Shown here: one piece after another, positions 33,365 to 42,346 of the stretch
Position numbering within the stretch: the first letter of the stretch is position 1
Layout: every line of letters begins with the position of its first letter
Source of the DNA: Bog-532 sp965277615
GTDB lineage: Bacteria; Actinomycetota; Actinomycetes; Streptosporangiales; Streptosporangiaceae
NCBI GenBank assembly: GCA_965277615.1
Contig: CBDIDG010000005.1
Span: 1,922,001-1,986,000 of the forward strand
DNA: 64,000 nucleotides
Direction of reading: 5' to 3'
Notes under the pieces: generated by a model
Told to the model about the DNA's origin: nothing
Database searches by the model: none
The model's input: the letters and a program-made list of their open reading frames with translations, nothing else
Program-made: the position numbers and the translations under genes

Positions 33365-33394
33365 GTATCAGCCGGCTGTCCTTGCGGCTCTTGT
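33365..33394 (+). promoter_or_regulatory. Locus promoter element: GTATCA-N17-CTCTTGT
   Basis: GTATCA 33365-33370, 17 bases, CTCTTGT 33388-33394. It precedes the GT2-GT4 pair by about 60 bases. Confidence 0.65.
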
Positions 33395-33457
33395 GGGGTG
33401 AATGGCGGGCCCTTGGCCCGGCCTTCGGCCGCAGGTGTCGATTCGGGAGAGTGACCG

Positions 33458-34519
33458 GTGAGCAAGTCCACGTCGGAATCGACGCCATTGGTCAGCTTCC
33501 TGACGACCGTCTACGGCACCGAGGACTTCCTGCCCGACATGATCGACTCGGTGGTGGCGCAGACCTCGCCGGACTGGCAGCTGGTCGTCGTCGACAACGG
33601 CCTGTCCTCCCGCGCCGTCGAGATCGTCTCGCGGTACCTGCCAGATCGCCGGATCCGGTTGCTCCGGCAGGAAAACCGCGGTTACCGCGGCGGGATCACC
33701 AGCGCGGCCGCGGCCGCCACCGGCCGCTACCTGAGCGTCCTGGACAGCGACGACAAGATCATGCCGTCCTTCGTGGCCACGATGGCGCAGGTAATCGAGG
33801 GCGAGCCCGGTATCGACGCCGTCGGCTGTGATGCCGTCCAGTTCCTCGACGCCGAGCAGGCTCACCTGCCCGCGGGCTACCTGGCCTCACTGGGGGTGCA
33901 GTGGCAACCGCGTTACGCCAGCCAGCCGCTGACCCTGTCCGACGCTCTGGCCGGTGTCATCCCCTACTACACCGGCCTGGTCCGGCGGGCGGCGTGGCAG
34001 CGGGTCGGCGGTTACGCCGATCACGATCCCGATGTCGACGAGTCGGTCGTGATCTGGCTGCGGCTCGTCCAGCAGGGCGACGTCCGGCTGATCGACGCCC
34101 CCCTGGGCTGGTACCGGATCCGGACGAACTCGCTGTCCCGCGACCCTGCCAAGGTCGAGGCGTTCGAGCACGCCCTCATCACCGCGTTCGCGCGCACCGC
34201 CGAGAGCACAGCCTCGGCCAGGGACCGGGTCCTGGTCGAGCAGACCGTCGCCCGGCTTAAGTACCACCAGGAACTGCGGCGGGCCCGGTGGGCCCTGCTG
34301 GACGGAGACCCGAACTCGGCCCGCCGCCACGCGCGGCTGGCCTTCACCCACAATCCAGGGCTGCGCCCGGGCCTGGTGGTCGCCTCGCTGACCATCTCGC
34401 CCGCGCTGCTGCAGCGGCTGCACCCGTACAAGCAGCGAGCGGCGGCCCTGTGGCTGCGGACCCGTGAACGCCGGGTGGCCAGGCGGCCCGCCCGCACCGA
34501 GGCCTCCAACCCAGGGTGA
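33458..34519 (+). CDS. Glycosyltransferase family 2
   Basis: 353 residues with a GT-A fold: PLVSFLTTVYGTEDFLPDMI at the N-terminus, nucleotide-binding strands (QLVVVDNG), and the metal-binding DSDD in YLSVLDSDD. It is an inverting transferase acting on the repeat unit from a nucleotide sugar. The GTG start has GGGAGA about nine bases upstream. The next glycosyltransferase follows ten bases after the stop, in the same transcript. Confidence 0.88.
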   Translation: MSKSTSESTPLVSFLTTVYGTEDFLPDMIDSVVAQTSPDWQLVVVDNGLSSRAVEIVSRYLPDRRIRLLRQENRGYRGGITSAAAAATGRYLSVLDSDDKIMPSFVATMAQVIEGEPGIDAVGCDAVQFLDAEQAHLPAGYLASLGVQWQPRYASQPLTLSDALAGVIPYYTGLVRRAAWQRVGGYADHDPDVDESVVIWLRLVQQGDVRLIDAPLGWYRIRTNSLSRDPAKVEAFEHALITAFARTAESTASARDRVLVEQTVARLKYHQELRRARWALLDGDPNSARRHARLAFTHNPGLRPGLVVASLTISPALLQRLHPYKQRAAALWLRTRERRVARRPARTEASNPG

Positions 34520-34528
34520 GGACATTTC

Positions 34529-35644
34529 ATGGCAACCACAGCAGCTGACCTGCCCCGGATCGTCCACGTGGGGCCGGGGCTGGCGGTCCGCGGCGGCGTG
34601 TCGGCGGTCGAGCGGCTGATCATCGACTCCATCCGCGACCACGCCCAAGTGGAGCACGTCGCCACCATGGAAGACGGCGGCCCATGGCGCCGGGCGCGGG
34701 TCTTCGGGACCGCCCTGTGGCGTGTCCACCGCCTGCTGCGGGACGGCCGACCGTGCATCTTCCATGTGCACTTCGCCTCGCGGGGGAGCACCCTCCGCAA
34801 GTGCATCATCGCCGTGATGGTCCTGCGGAAGCCCGGCTGGCTGGTGCTGCACGCCCACGGTGGTGCGTTCGACCGCTTCTTCTCTCACCTGCCGGGACCA
34901 CTGCAGGGCCGGGTGGCCGGGATCTTCCAGCGCTCACACGGTTTCGTGGTCCTGTCCTCCCAGTGGCGGGAGTTCTACGCCAGCCAGCTCGCGCTGCACC
35001 GGGACCGCATCCAGATCATGATCAATCCCACCGATCTCACCAGCGCGGTGCCCGATCGGAGCCGTCGCGAGAGCGTGCAGTTCGTTTTCCTCGGCCGCAT
35101 CGACGACTACAAGGGAGCGTTCGAGCTGCTGGACGCCTACCAGGCGTTGCCGGCTTCATCCCGGGCCCGGGCGCGCCTCGTGTTCGCCGGGAACGGGCGG
35201 GTCGGGGAACTGCGGCGGCTGGCCGCTGGCGCCGGCCCGGACGTGGTCGTGCACGACTGGCTGGACCCGGAGCAGCGCGACGGCCTGCTGGCCGCCAGCG
35301 ACGTGCTGGTCCTGCCCTCGCACAACGAGGGCGTGCCGATGGCGATCCTTGAGGCGATGGCGCACGGCCTGCCGGTCATCGCCACCCCGGTCGGCGGGAT
35401 CCCCGACGTGGTCCAGGACGGCCGGGAGGGCATGCTGGTCGAGGTGGGGGACCAGGTCGCGCTGACGACAGCGCTCGACCGGATGGTGGCCGACCCCGGC
35501 CTGCGCACGTTGCTGGGCAAGGGCGCCCGGGCCACCGCCGAGTCCCTGGACATGACCAACTACGGGCAGCGGCTGCTGGAGTTCTACCGGACGATCACCA
35601 CTCCATCCCACGCACCGCCACCGGCAAGCTTAAGAATGCTGTGA
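34529..35644 (+). CDS. Glycosyltransferase family 4
   Basis: 371 residues with a GT-B fold. The N-terminal VGPGLAVRGGVSAVERLI loop, central FLGRIDDYKGAFELLDAY, and C-terminal PSHNEGVPMAILEAMAHGLPVI carry the E-x7-E signature of retaining GT4 enzymes. No signal peptide; cytoplasmic and membrane-associated. ATG 34529 has GAGGA upstream. It is the second gene of the GT2-GT4 unit and probably continues into the Tat-exported protein gene 50 bases later. Confidence 0.88.
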   Translation: MATTAADLPRIVHVGPGLAVRGGVSAVERLIIDSIRDHAQVEHVATMEDGGPWRRARVFGTALWRVHRLLRDGRPCIFHVHFASRGSTLRKCIIAVMVLRKPGWLVLHAHGGAFDRFFSHLPGPLQGRVAGIFQRSHGFVVLSSQWREFYASQLALHRDRIQIMINPTDLTSAVPDRSRRESVQFVFLGRIDDYKGAFELLDAYQALPASSRARARLVFAGNGRVGELRRLAAGAGPDVVVHDWLDPEQRDGLLAASDVLVLPSHNEGVPMAILEAMAHGLPVIATPVGGIPDVVQDGREGMLVEVGDQVALTTALDRMVADPGLRTLLGKGARATAESLDMTNYGQRLLEFYRTITTPSHAPPPASLRML

Positions 35645-35695
35645 TCGACCCGGACAATTCCTTCCCCACGTACACGTCCTGAAATCGAGGTATCG

Positions 35696-37078
35696 GTGTC
35701 CCGCTCTGACCGCCCACGGTTCACAACCAGGCGAGGGTTCCTGCTCGGCGGGGCGGCCATCGTCGCGGCCGGGGCGTTCGACGTCAGCGGGGTCATGCAC
35801 AAATCGAAGACCCCGGCTCCCTGGGTCGATGCGGCCCGGGCCGAGGCGGCCCGGGAGCTGACGTACCCGCGGACCGCCACCTACTTCCTCGGCCAGGACC
35901 GCCTGCCCGCCATTTCCACCTTGGCCAGGTACGACCTGGTGGTCGTCAACCACGAGTGGCCGCACCGGGTGCCGCGCGACTTCTTCGTCCACCTCCGCAA
36001 GGCCAACCCCCGGGTCAAGCTTCTCGCCTACGTCGACCTGGTCGACTCGCTGGCCCAGCTCGGCACGCCCTCGTCCTGGCCGGACAGCTACGCGCTGTGG
36101 CAGTTCCGGACCCCGACGTCGAGCCGCTTCCCGAAAAGCTGGCTGGCCCACACCGCCGACGGCATCCCGGTGCACGAATACCAGGACAATGTCATGACCA
36201 ACCTCACCGACGTCTGTCCCAAGGTCGGCGGGCAGCGGTTCGCCGAGTACGGGGCCAACTGGGTGGCCGGCTGGGTCTGGCCGACGAAGGTCTGGGACGG
36301 TGTCTTCCTCGACGTCTGGGGCGACACCCTGTGGAGCGTCGACCGGCCCGGCTGGGACATCACCGGTACCGGCGTCAACGTGCTCAACACCAAGATCTAC
36401 GGGCCCGGCAACCCGCTGGACCGGGGGCTCACCAGCGCCGAGCGCATCATGCGGGCGCGGATGCCGCACGCGACCCTGGTCGCCAACGGGACCCGCACCC
36501 TGCACTCCGGCCTGCTGGACGGGCTGGTCTGGGAGAGCTTCGCCGACCCACTGGCCAACCACGACCCGACCATCGACTTCACCCGGTACGTGACCAACGG
36601 CACCGCCTCGACCCATCGCAGCCCCGGCCTGAGCATGACCATCACCAGCCGGCGGACACCGGCTGGATCGGCCGAGGACTACCGGCGGGCCCGCTTCGCG
36701 CTGACGGCCACGCTCATGCAGGACGGGTACTGGGCCCCCATGGACCAGGGCTACGGCGTGCCGCTGTACTACGACGAGATGGACGGGGCGGGCCGGGGCC
36801 GCGGCTACCTGGGCCACGCGCTGGGGATCAACCCGTCCTGGTCAGACATCACGACCACCCGGCAGGGCAGCACCGGGAGCCCCGCCCCGCAGGTGTACCG
36901 GCGGGACTTCCAGCACGGCATCGCCCTGGTCAACGTGGGCCAAGCTGCCCAGGAGGTCGCACTCGGCCGCACCTACCGGCACCTGTCCGGGGTCACCAAC
37001 CGGACGGTCAACAACGGCAACGCCGCCACCCACGTCACCGTCCCGGCCCAGGACGGCGTCATCCTGATGAATTCCTGA
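35696..37078 (+). CDS. Tat-exported putative glycoside hydrolase (TIM-barrel, GHL-type)
   Basis: 460 residues. The N-terminus carries a twin-arginine signal: FTTRRGFLLGGAAIVAAGAF. The body looks like an uncharacterised glycoside-hydrolase-like TIM barrel; the strand-loop VWDGVFLDVWGDT supplies a likely catalytic Asp, and LVWESFADPL another acidic residue. It probably acts on the secreted polysaccharide outside the membrane (inference). The GTG start at 35696 has GAGG seven bases upstream. The family assignment is by pattern only. Confidence 0.72.
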   Translation: MSRSDRPRFTTRRGFLLGGAAIVAAGAFDVSGVMHKSKTPAPWVDAARAEAARELTYPRTATYFLGQDRLPAISTLARYDLVVVNHEWPHRVPRDFFVHLRKANPRVKLLAYVDLVDSLAQLGTPSSWPDSYALWQFRTPTSSRFPKSWLAHTADGIPVHEYQDNVMTNLTDVCPKVGGQRFAEYGANWVAGWVWPTKVWDGVFLDVWGDTLWSVDRPGWDITGTGVNVLNTKIYGPGNPLDRGLTSAERIMRARMPHATLVANGTRTLHSGLLDGLVWESFADPLANHDPTIDFTRYVTNGTASTHRSPGLSMTITSRRTPAGSAEDYRRARFALTATLMQDGYWAPMDQGYGVPLYYDEMDGAGRGRGYLGHALGINPSWSDITTTRQGSTGSPAPQVYRRDFQHGIALVNVGQAAQEVALGRTYRHLSGVTNRTVNNGNAATHVTVPAQDGVILMNS

Positions 37079-37172
37079 CCACGGCGGTCAGGGGACGTCG
37101 AACGAACACCACTGCAACCCACCGCGCGGTGGGCCCACTGCGCGCAGATCGTCGAAAACGAGGGATGGTCGC

Positions 37173-37202
37173 GTATCACCGGTTGGGGTTGGCGAATCAT
37201 GT
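37173..37202 (+). promoter_or_regulatory. Locus promoter element: GTATCA-N17-ATCATGT
   Basis: GTATCA 37173-37178, 17 bases, ATCATGT 37196-37202. It lies in GC-rich DNA just before the AT-richer CapK-like segment, giving a leader of about 110 bases before the 24-codon frame at 37320. Confidence 0.6.
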
Positions 37203-37319
37203 AAACGATCGGGCTGGGCACGACACCTGGGCGCCGGTGAGGCGATCGTGGTCGTCATGTGCTGAGCCACCCATTAGTAAGTCGACGAGCACGGTGTCGA
37301 CCACGTGATCGGAGTGCAG

Positions 37320-37394
37320 GTGAGCAATTCCGCCGCGCCGGAAGAGCATACGTGGGGCCCATGTCTGGCCGAGAACGTAACGTACAACGAATGA
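37320..37394 (+). CDS. 24-residue upstream frame coupled to CapK-like gene
   Basis: GTG at 37320 with a strong GGAG five bases upstream encodes VSNSAAPEEHTWGPCLAENV plus TYNE and stops at TGA 37392-37394. The TGA overlaps the ATG at 37391 (ATGA). It could be a leader peptide that delivers ribosomes to the next gene, or the truncated start of a resident gene into which the AT-rich segment was inserted. Confidence 0.35.
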   Translation: MSNSAAPEEHTWGPCLAENVTYNE

Positions 37395-38794
37395 TTACCA
37401 ACTTTGGTCGGCAGATCTTCCTCAAGTCTGGACCAGTTGTAAAATCTATTGCCGACCCTATTGCCGGACTTATGCCGCCGTCAATGCGATTTGGCGGCAG
37501 CTCCTATGACCATTGGTCGCGAATAGCCGGCATGCACCCGAACCATAAGCAAGAAGCGGCTGCTAAGCGTTCCGAACTACTGATGGAAGTTATTTGCTCA
37601 GCCCTCCGTGGCTCCGAGTTCTACAAGCCATATCAACGCCTGGCCCCTCGAATTACGCAGCAATCGGCTTACGAAACGCTCGTGAAGCTTCCGATAATCT
37701 CCAGGGATGAGCTTTCACAGCATCCGGAGCGCATGATTGCGACGAAATTGGCGGACGTAGATCTTGCGTCAACGAGCGGCTCGTCTGGCAAACCGGTTCG
37801 CTTTTACCTACCCAAAAACCGAAGATCCGCAGAATGGGCCTTCATGGTCAAGGCGTGGGATCTAGCTTGTGGATACGAGCTAGGCGATTGGCGAGCATTG
37901 ATGCGAGGGCTTGAGTTCAAAGACTCGAAACCGTGGCGTGTTAGTAATGCTTTCTCGGAACTCAGGCTCTCCCCTTTTCACATGACCCCCGAGAATCTAT
38001 TGATCTTCCAAAGGCTGATCGCTGCACGACCAATCCGCTACCTGCATGGATATCCAAGCGCGATTGACACGTTGGCGCGGAGTGTCATCGCGGCCCGTGA
38101 CCCACACAAGCTTTCCGCCTTGATCAAAGGGGTCTTGCTCATTTCGCAACCAGTGACGCAGGATCAGCGTCAGGCCATTGCCAAAGCGTTTCCGTCAGCT
38201 CGCATCGTTGTCCAGTACGGGCTCACCGAGCGAACTGCATTCGCTCTAGAGCGAATGGACGAGCCAGGCGTCTATGACGTGAATCCTATGTACTCAACTG
38301 TCGAAATTCTCGATGACAATGACCGGCCTGTCGAAGCCGGGCAACGAGGAAGGATCATTGGTACGAGCCACATCAACACTGCCGCACCGATTATTCGATA
38401 TGACTCCGGCGATACGGCCGCGGTGATCTCCATTGACGGCGAATGGCCATCGTGTCGCTATGTCCTGGCCGATATTCAACCGAGGAGAGAAGATTCATCC
38501 GTCGTCGGTCGTGATGGGCGTAAGGCGCATGTTGTTGCGTTGAATTTGCACAGCACTGAGTTTTCCAAAGTCGCCGAATATCAGTTCGTTCAGCTGGCGC
38601 CGGGCGCAGTTAAGTTGCTGCTCGTACCAACTGAACGTTCGGCCGCCGCGGTCATGCCCGCTGTGGCTAGGCAGTTCGCTTCAAAGCTAGGTAATGCATT
38701 TGAACTCAGCTTTGAAGTTCGCGACAAAGTGATCATACCGAAGAGCGGCAAACGCCGACTCGTTATTGCCAAGGATGAACTAACTGAAAAATAG
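37391..38794 (+). CDS. CapK/phenylacetate-CoA-ligase-like (AMP-binding) protein
   Basis: 467 residues resembling CapK, an adenylate-forming-enzyme relative found in capsule loci. It has STSGSSGKPVRFY (P-loop-like motif), VQYGLTERTAFALE and APIIRYDSGDTAAV. It may activate or transfer an acyl group to a sugar (inference). ATG 37391 overlaps the stop of a 24-codon frame (ATGA) and lacks its own RBS; ATG 37361 is an in-frame alternative. The gene is near 50% GC (31 of 60 bases at 37561-37620), much lower than its neighbours, suggesting transfer. A truncated copy of its 3' end lies at 43044-43167. Confidence 0.8.
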   Translation: MITNFGRQIFLKSGPVVKSIADPIAGLMPPSMRFGGSSYDHWSRIAGMHPNHKQEAAAKRSELLMEVICSALRGSEFYKPYQRLAPRITQQSAYETLVKLPIISRDELSQHPERMIATKLADVDLASTSGSSGKPVRFYLPKNRRSAEWAFMVKAWDLACGYELGDWRALMRGLEFKDSKPWRVSNAFSELRLSPFHMTPENLLIFQRLIAARPIRYLHGYPSAIDTLARSVIAARDPHKLSALIKGVLLISQPVTQDQRQAIAKAFPSARIVVQYGLTERTAFALERMDEPGVYDVNPMYSTVEILDDNDRPVEAGQRGRIIGTSHINTAAPIIRYDSGDTAAVISIDGEWPSCRYVLADIQPRREDSSVVGRDGRKAHVVALNLHSTEFSKVAEYQFVQLAPGAVKLLLVPTERSAAAVMPAVARQFASKLGNAFELSFEVRDKVIIPKSGKRRLVIAKDELTEK

Positions 38795-38972
38795 GCCGGA
38801 CGTCTTGGTGCTGGGTCCTGTCTTGGCGGTGCCAGCGGCGTGTGGATTCTCCGGGCGAAGTGCTCACCATGGCAGGCCATGCCGATCGGCGGTGTCCGTC
38901 AGGATGCTTCTGTCCCGTGGCCATCGCTAAGCGTCGAAGCGAAGCCCGAAGGGCCTCCGTACGTGGCTTACG
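38662..38972 (+). repeat. Direct repeat, copy A (partner at 43067-43333)
   Basis: The 3' end of the CapK-like gene and the following leader (TGTGGCTAGGCAGTTCGC onward, through GGCCGGACGTCTTGGTGC, to CCTCCGTACGTG and CTTACG) recur at 43067-43333 with scattered substitutions and small indels. Together they flank a 4.1-kb block of the locus. Confidence 0.88.
38840..38972 (+). pseudogene. N-terminal remnant of a DUF4038-type gene
   Basis: The frame MWILRAKCSPWQAMPIGGVR, then QDASVPWPSLSVEAKPEGPP, parallels the start of the intact DUF4038 protein at 43201 (MRILWGKRPPGQAMRIGGVR...). It loses similarity after PYVAY. Only the first 45 or so codons survive. Confidence 0.6.
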
Positions 38973-39013
38973 CTTGCCGGCCAGAGATACTCATCGATCG
39001 GCGGCTGATCCCG

Positions 39014-39043
39014 GTATCATCGGCGAGGGTTCGCGAGTCCTCT
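39014..39043 (+). promoter_or_regulatory. Locus promoter element: GTATCA-N17-GTCCTCT
   Basis: GTATCA 39014-39019, 17 bases, GTCCTCT 39037-39043. The pyruvyltransferase GTG begins five bases after the second block, so the transcript should be leaderless or nearly so. Confidence 0.65.
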
Positions 39044-39047
39044 TAAC

Positions 39048-40535
39048 GTGGAAGCGAACGAGACTGACGAGACGCCCATCGAGACCGTGGCGCCCCCGCA
39101 GCAGCGACCTGCGCAGGACACCCGGCCGCTGCGCATCCTGATCGAGAACAGCGAGTACTGGTTGCGCAACAACGGCGACCTGGCCATGCTCGCCGTCGCC
39201 CTCGACCGGCTGCACCAGCGGTGGCCGAACGCGCGGATCGCCGTGTTGACCGACTCCCCGTGCCTGCTTCGCGCCTACTTTCCCCGCGCCGAAGGCATCT
39301 CGGTCTTCGACAAGGACCCCTGGGCGCCGCCGTCGGCGCTGGAGAACCTGTGCGGGCGCCTCGGACCCCGGGTGGTCGGGCCGATCGCGCTGGGGCGGCT
39401 GCGCCTGAACGTACGGCGCAAGCAGCTACCGGGCAAGCTGCGGGCCGGCCGCCGCAAGGCGCTGAGGAAGGTGCTGGGCCGCCCCGTGCCGGTGTCCACG
39501 GCAAACCCTGAAAACGCTCCCCTGCCGACGGGTCCCCTGCATCCGGGCAGCGCCATCGCCGCGGCCCAGGCCTCACTGGTGCTGGCGCTCGGCGGCGGCT
39601 ATATCACCGACTCCGACCGGTCCCAGACCGTGCGGGTGCTCAACCTGCTGGAGCACGCGTCCGACAGTGGCGTCCCGGTAGCCCTGGTCGGGCAGGGACT
39701 GGGCCCGCTGGAAGATCCTCAATTTCAGGCCCGGGCCGCTCAGGTGCTGCCCAAGGCGGGCCTGATCGCCTTGCGGGAAAACCGTCAGGGCCCGAAGATC
39801 CTCGACCGGGCCGGGGTGGCCGCCGAGCGCGTACTGGTCACCGGGGACGATGCGATCGAGCTGGCCTACGGGGCGCGCCGGGACGAGATCGGCTCCAATC
39901 TCGGATTCTGCCTGCGGATCGCCGGCTACTCACCGGTATCCGGCGGGGTGGCCGACCTGGTCGGCCGGGTGGTCCGGGACGCGGCCACCGAGCACGCCGC
40001 CGCGCTCATCCCGCTGATCATCGCCGAGTTCCGCAACCAGGACCGGCGGTCGACCCTGCCGCTCGTCCGCGGCTACGCCACCGTGATCGGCCCGCCTCCC
40101 CGGTACGTGCACCCGGCCGAGATCGCCCGCCGGGTGTCCCGGTGCCGGGTGCTCGTGACCGGTGCCTACCATCTCGCCGTCTTCGCGCTCTCTCAGGGCA
40201 TCCCCGTGGTCGCGCTGACCTCTACCGCGTACTACGACGACAAATTCCTCGGGCTCGGTGCGATGTTCGGCCAGGGCCTGACCCTGGTCCGCCTCGACGA
40301 TCCCAGCCTGCAGCAGACGCTGGGCACGGCGATCGATCAGGCGTGGCGGACCGCTCCGGCCGTGCGGGAGCCGCTGCGCGCCCGGGCGCGGATGCAGATC
40401 GACGCCAGCCGGGCGGCGTTCGACCGCGTCGCCAATTTGGCCGGAGCAGCTGTGACAGTCTCGACCCCGTCGGCCCACGACGATCTCCCGGCCGAGGCCG
40501 AATGGGCCACCGCCGGAACGAACCTGCCCACATGA
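39048..40535 (+). CDS. Polysaccharide pyruvyl transferase family protein
   Basis: 495 residues with the CsaB/WcaK-like pattern: ILIENSEYWLRNNGDLAMLAV at the N-terminus, LALGGGYITDS, VALVGQGLGP, and the C-terminal VTGAYHLAVFALSQGIPVVAL. Such enzymes transfer pyruvate from PEP to form ketal groups on surface glycans. A Pro-rich N-terminal extension of about 30 residues precedes the domain. GTG 39048 has no Shine-Dalgarno and sits at the expected transcription start of the element at 39014. It overlaps the flippase gene (ATGA). Confidence 0.85.
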   Translation: MEANETDETPIETVAPPQQRPAQDTRPLRILIENSEYWLRNNGDLAMLAVALDRLHQRWPNARIAVLTDSPCLLRAYFPRAEGISVFDKDPWAPPSALENLCGRLGPRVVGPIALGRLRLNVRRKQLPGKLRAGRRKALRKVLGRPVPVSTANPENAPLPTGPLHPGSAIAAAQASLVLALGGGYITDSDRSQTVRVLNLLEHASDSGVPVALVGQGLGPLEDPQFQARAAQVLPKAGLIALRENRQGPKILDRAGVAAERVLVTGDDAIELAYGARRDEIGSNLGFCLRIAGYSPVSGGVADLVGRVVRDAATEHAAALIPLIIAEFRNQDRRSTLPLVRGYATVIGPPPRYVHPAEIARRVSRCRVLVTGAYHLAVFALSQGIPVVALTSTAYYDDKFLGLGAMFGQGLTLVRLDDPSLQQTLGTAIDQAWRTAPAVREPLRARARMQIDASRAAFDRVANLAGAAVTVSTPSAHDDLPAEAEWATAGTNLPT

Positions 40536-42121
40536 CGGTAACGGCGCCAGTCGCCGAGACCCCGTCCACGAGCCACAGGTCCCTGTCCGGCTCGGTCGGT
40601 CGCGTGGCCAAGGCCTCGGCGCTGGCCCAGATCTTCGGCCAGCTGGTGTCGTTCGCGCAGACGATCGCTCTGGCCCGCCTGCTGACCCCTTCGGACATCG
40701 GCATCTTCACCGCCGGCACGGTGCTGACCACGCTGCTCACCAATTTCGTGGAAGGTGGACTGCAAGCCGGCCTGGTGCAACGCCAGGGTGACCTGGCCGA
40801 CGCCGACGAGACCGTGTTCTGGGTGACCTTGATGGTCGGCTTTGCCGCCAGCCTGGGCTGCCTCGCAGCCGCACCCGTGATCGCCATCGTCTTCAACAGC
40901 CACCTGGCCGGCATGGTCGCCGCATCGACCGCGGGCGTCCTGCTCATTCACTCGCTGACGAACGTCCCGGAGGCGGTGCTGCAGCGCGAGTTCAGTGTCG
41001 CCCGGCGGCTGATCGTGGGGCCGGCCGTCGCCGTCAGCTACGCGGTGGTGTCGGTCGCCCTGGCCGCGTTCGGTTGGGGCATATGGTCCCTGGTGGCTGG
41101 CACGTACGCCTCCTACCTCGCCTGGATGGTCACCCTCTGGATGATCACCTCCTGGCGGCCCGGCCGGGGCCATGCCTCCTTCAGGACGTGGCGCGAGCTG
41201 GCCCGGTACGGCTTCCCGCTTGTGCTCGCGATGATCGAATTCCGGATCCGCACGGCCATCGAGGCGCTCGTGGTCGGCCGTTTTCTGAGTGCTGGTGCCC
41301 TGGGCTTCTTCCGGTACGGGCAACGGATCGCACTGATTCCCGAATCGGGCATCATACAGGTCGGGGCGATCACGTTGTTCCCCGCGTTCTCACGGATCGC
41401 CAACAACCGGGAACGCTTCGCCGCCGCGTACCTGCGGGCGCTGCACTGGTCCATGGTCGGCGCGGCGGCCGGCACGGGCCTGATGATCGCCGCCGGTGAG
41501 CCGGCCGTCGTGGTCTTGTTCGGCGAGCGGTGGCGGGGCGCGGGCGTTGCCCTGGTGGCGATGTCCGGGGTGAGCATCGGATCCGCAGTAGCTGTCGTCG
41601 CGCAGGACGCGATCAAGGCTCACGGGAGGACCCGCCTGATCAACTGGTTCACCCTGGGCGACTTCGTCCTGGGCGTGGGTTTCCTGCTGCTCCTGATCGG
41701 GCCGTTCGGCTTCGTGGGCGCCTCGCTGTACCTCTCCCTGACGTCCCTGGGCACTGCGGTCATCATGCTCGGCCTGGCCCAGACGGTGATGACCGTGCCG
41801 CTCGGCAAGATCCTGAAGGTCCTGTCGACGCCGATACCGGGCCTGATCGTCGCGACCGCGGCCACGTTCCTGCTGGAGCACGACGTCCTGCGCTCCGATA
41901 CCCGCGGGGTGATTCTCGCGGTCACCCTGCTGGCCGTCGACGCGCTGGTGTTCTGCGTGACCTACCTGGCGATGCTGGCCGTGTTCGCGCGATCTACCGC
42001 GGTCACGATCGTGCGGGGAGTACTCGCGGTGCTCGCCCGCTTCCGCCCAGGAGGGCGCCGGTCGGGGAGAGGTGCCGCCGCGACATCAGGGAATGGGCGC
42101 AGGCCAACTGCATCCCGGTGA
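40532..42121 (+). CDS. Oligosaccharide flippase (Wzx/MOP superfamily)
   Basis: 529 residues, about 12-14 membrane segments. The N-terminal SVGRVAKASALAQIFGQLVSFAQTIALARLL and GFFRYGQRIALIP match lipopolysaccharide/teichuronic-acid flippases. It moves the lipid-linked repeat unit to the outer face for Wzy. The ATG overlaps the pyruvyltransferase stop (ATGA); the frame extends further upstream, but only antisense-free coupling at 40532 fits the domain start. The basic C-terminal tail is low complexity. Confidence 0.88.
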   Translation: MTVTAPVAETPSTSHRSLSGSVGRVAKASALAQIFGQLVSFAQTIALARLLTPSDIGIFTAGTVLTTLLTNFVEGGLQAGLVQRQGDLADADETVFWVTLMVGFAASLGCLAAAPVIAIVFNSHLAGMVAASTAGVLLIHSLTNVPEAVLQREFSVARRLIVGPAVAVSYAVVSVALAAFGWGIWSLVAGTYASYLAWMVTLWMITSWRPGRGHASFRTWRELARYGFPLVLAMIEFRIRTAIEALVVGRFLSAGALGFFRYGQRIALIPESGIIQVGAITLFPAFSRIANNRERFAAAYLRALHWSMVGAAAGTGLMIAAGEPAVVVLFGERWRGAGVALVAMSGVSIGSAVAVVAQDAIKAHGRTRLINWFTLGDFVLGVGFLLLLIGPFGFVGASLYLSLTSLGTAVIMLGLAQTVMTVPLGKILKVLSTPIPGLIVATAATFLLEHDVLRSDTRGVILAVTLLAVDALVFCVTYLAMLAVFARSTAVTIVRGVLAVLARFRPGGRRSGRGAAATSGNGRRPTASR

Positions 42122-42152
42122 TCGCTTTCAAGGGTCCTCCTCGTGCCCGGAT

Positions 42153-42182
42153 GTATCACGACGGACCCGCCATATCTCTTAT
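42153..42182 (+). promoter_or_regulatory. Locus promoter element: GTATCA-N17-CTCTTAT
   Basis: GTATCA 42153-42158, 17 bases, CTCTTAT 42176-42182. It lies after the flippase stop and gives a leader of about 158 bases before the methyltransferase ATG. Confidence 0.6.
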
Positions 42183-42346
42183 GGTGCGGGCGGCTCCGTA
42201 GTCGCCCGTCTAGTGCCACCTGCGCTGTCAGGCACCCAGGCCAGGAGACGAGGTTGCGGTGATCTTGCTCTTTCGGGGAGCCGAACCGGCGGGAACCGCC
42301 GCCGGACACGGGCAGGCCCGCGCAGATGCTCTCGAGAGGAGTGGTC

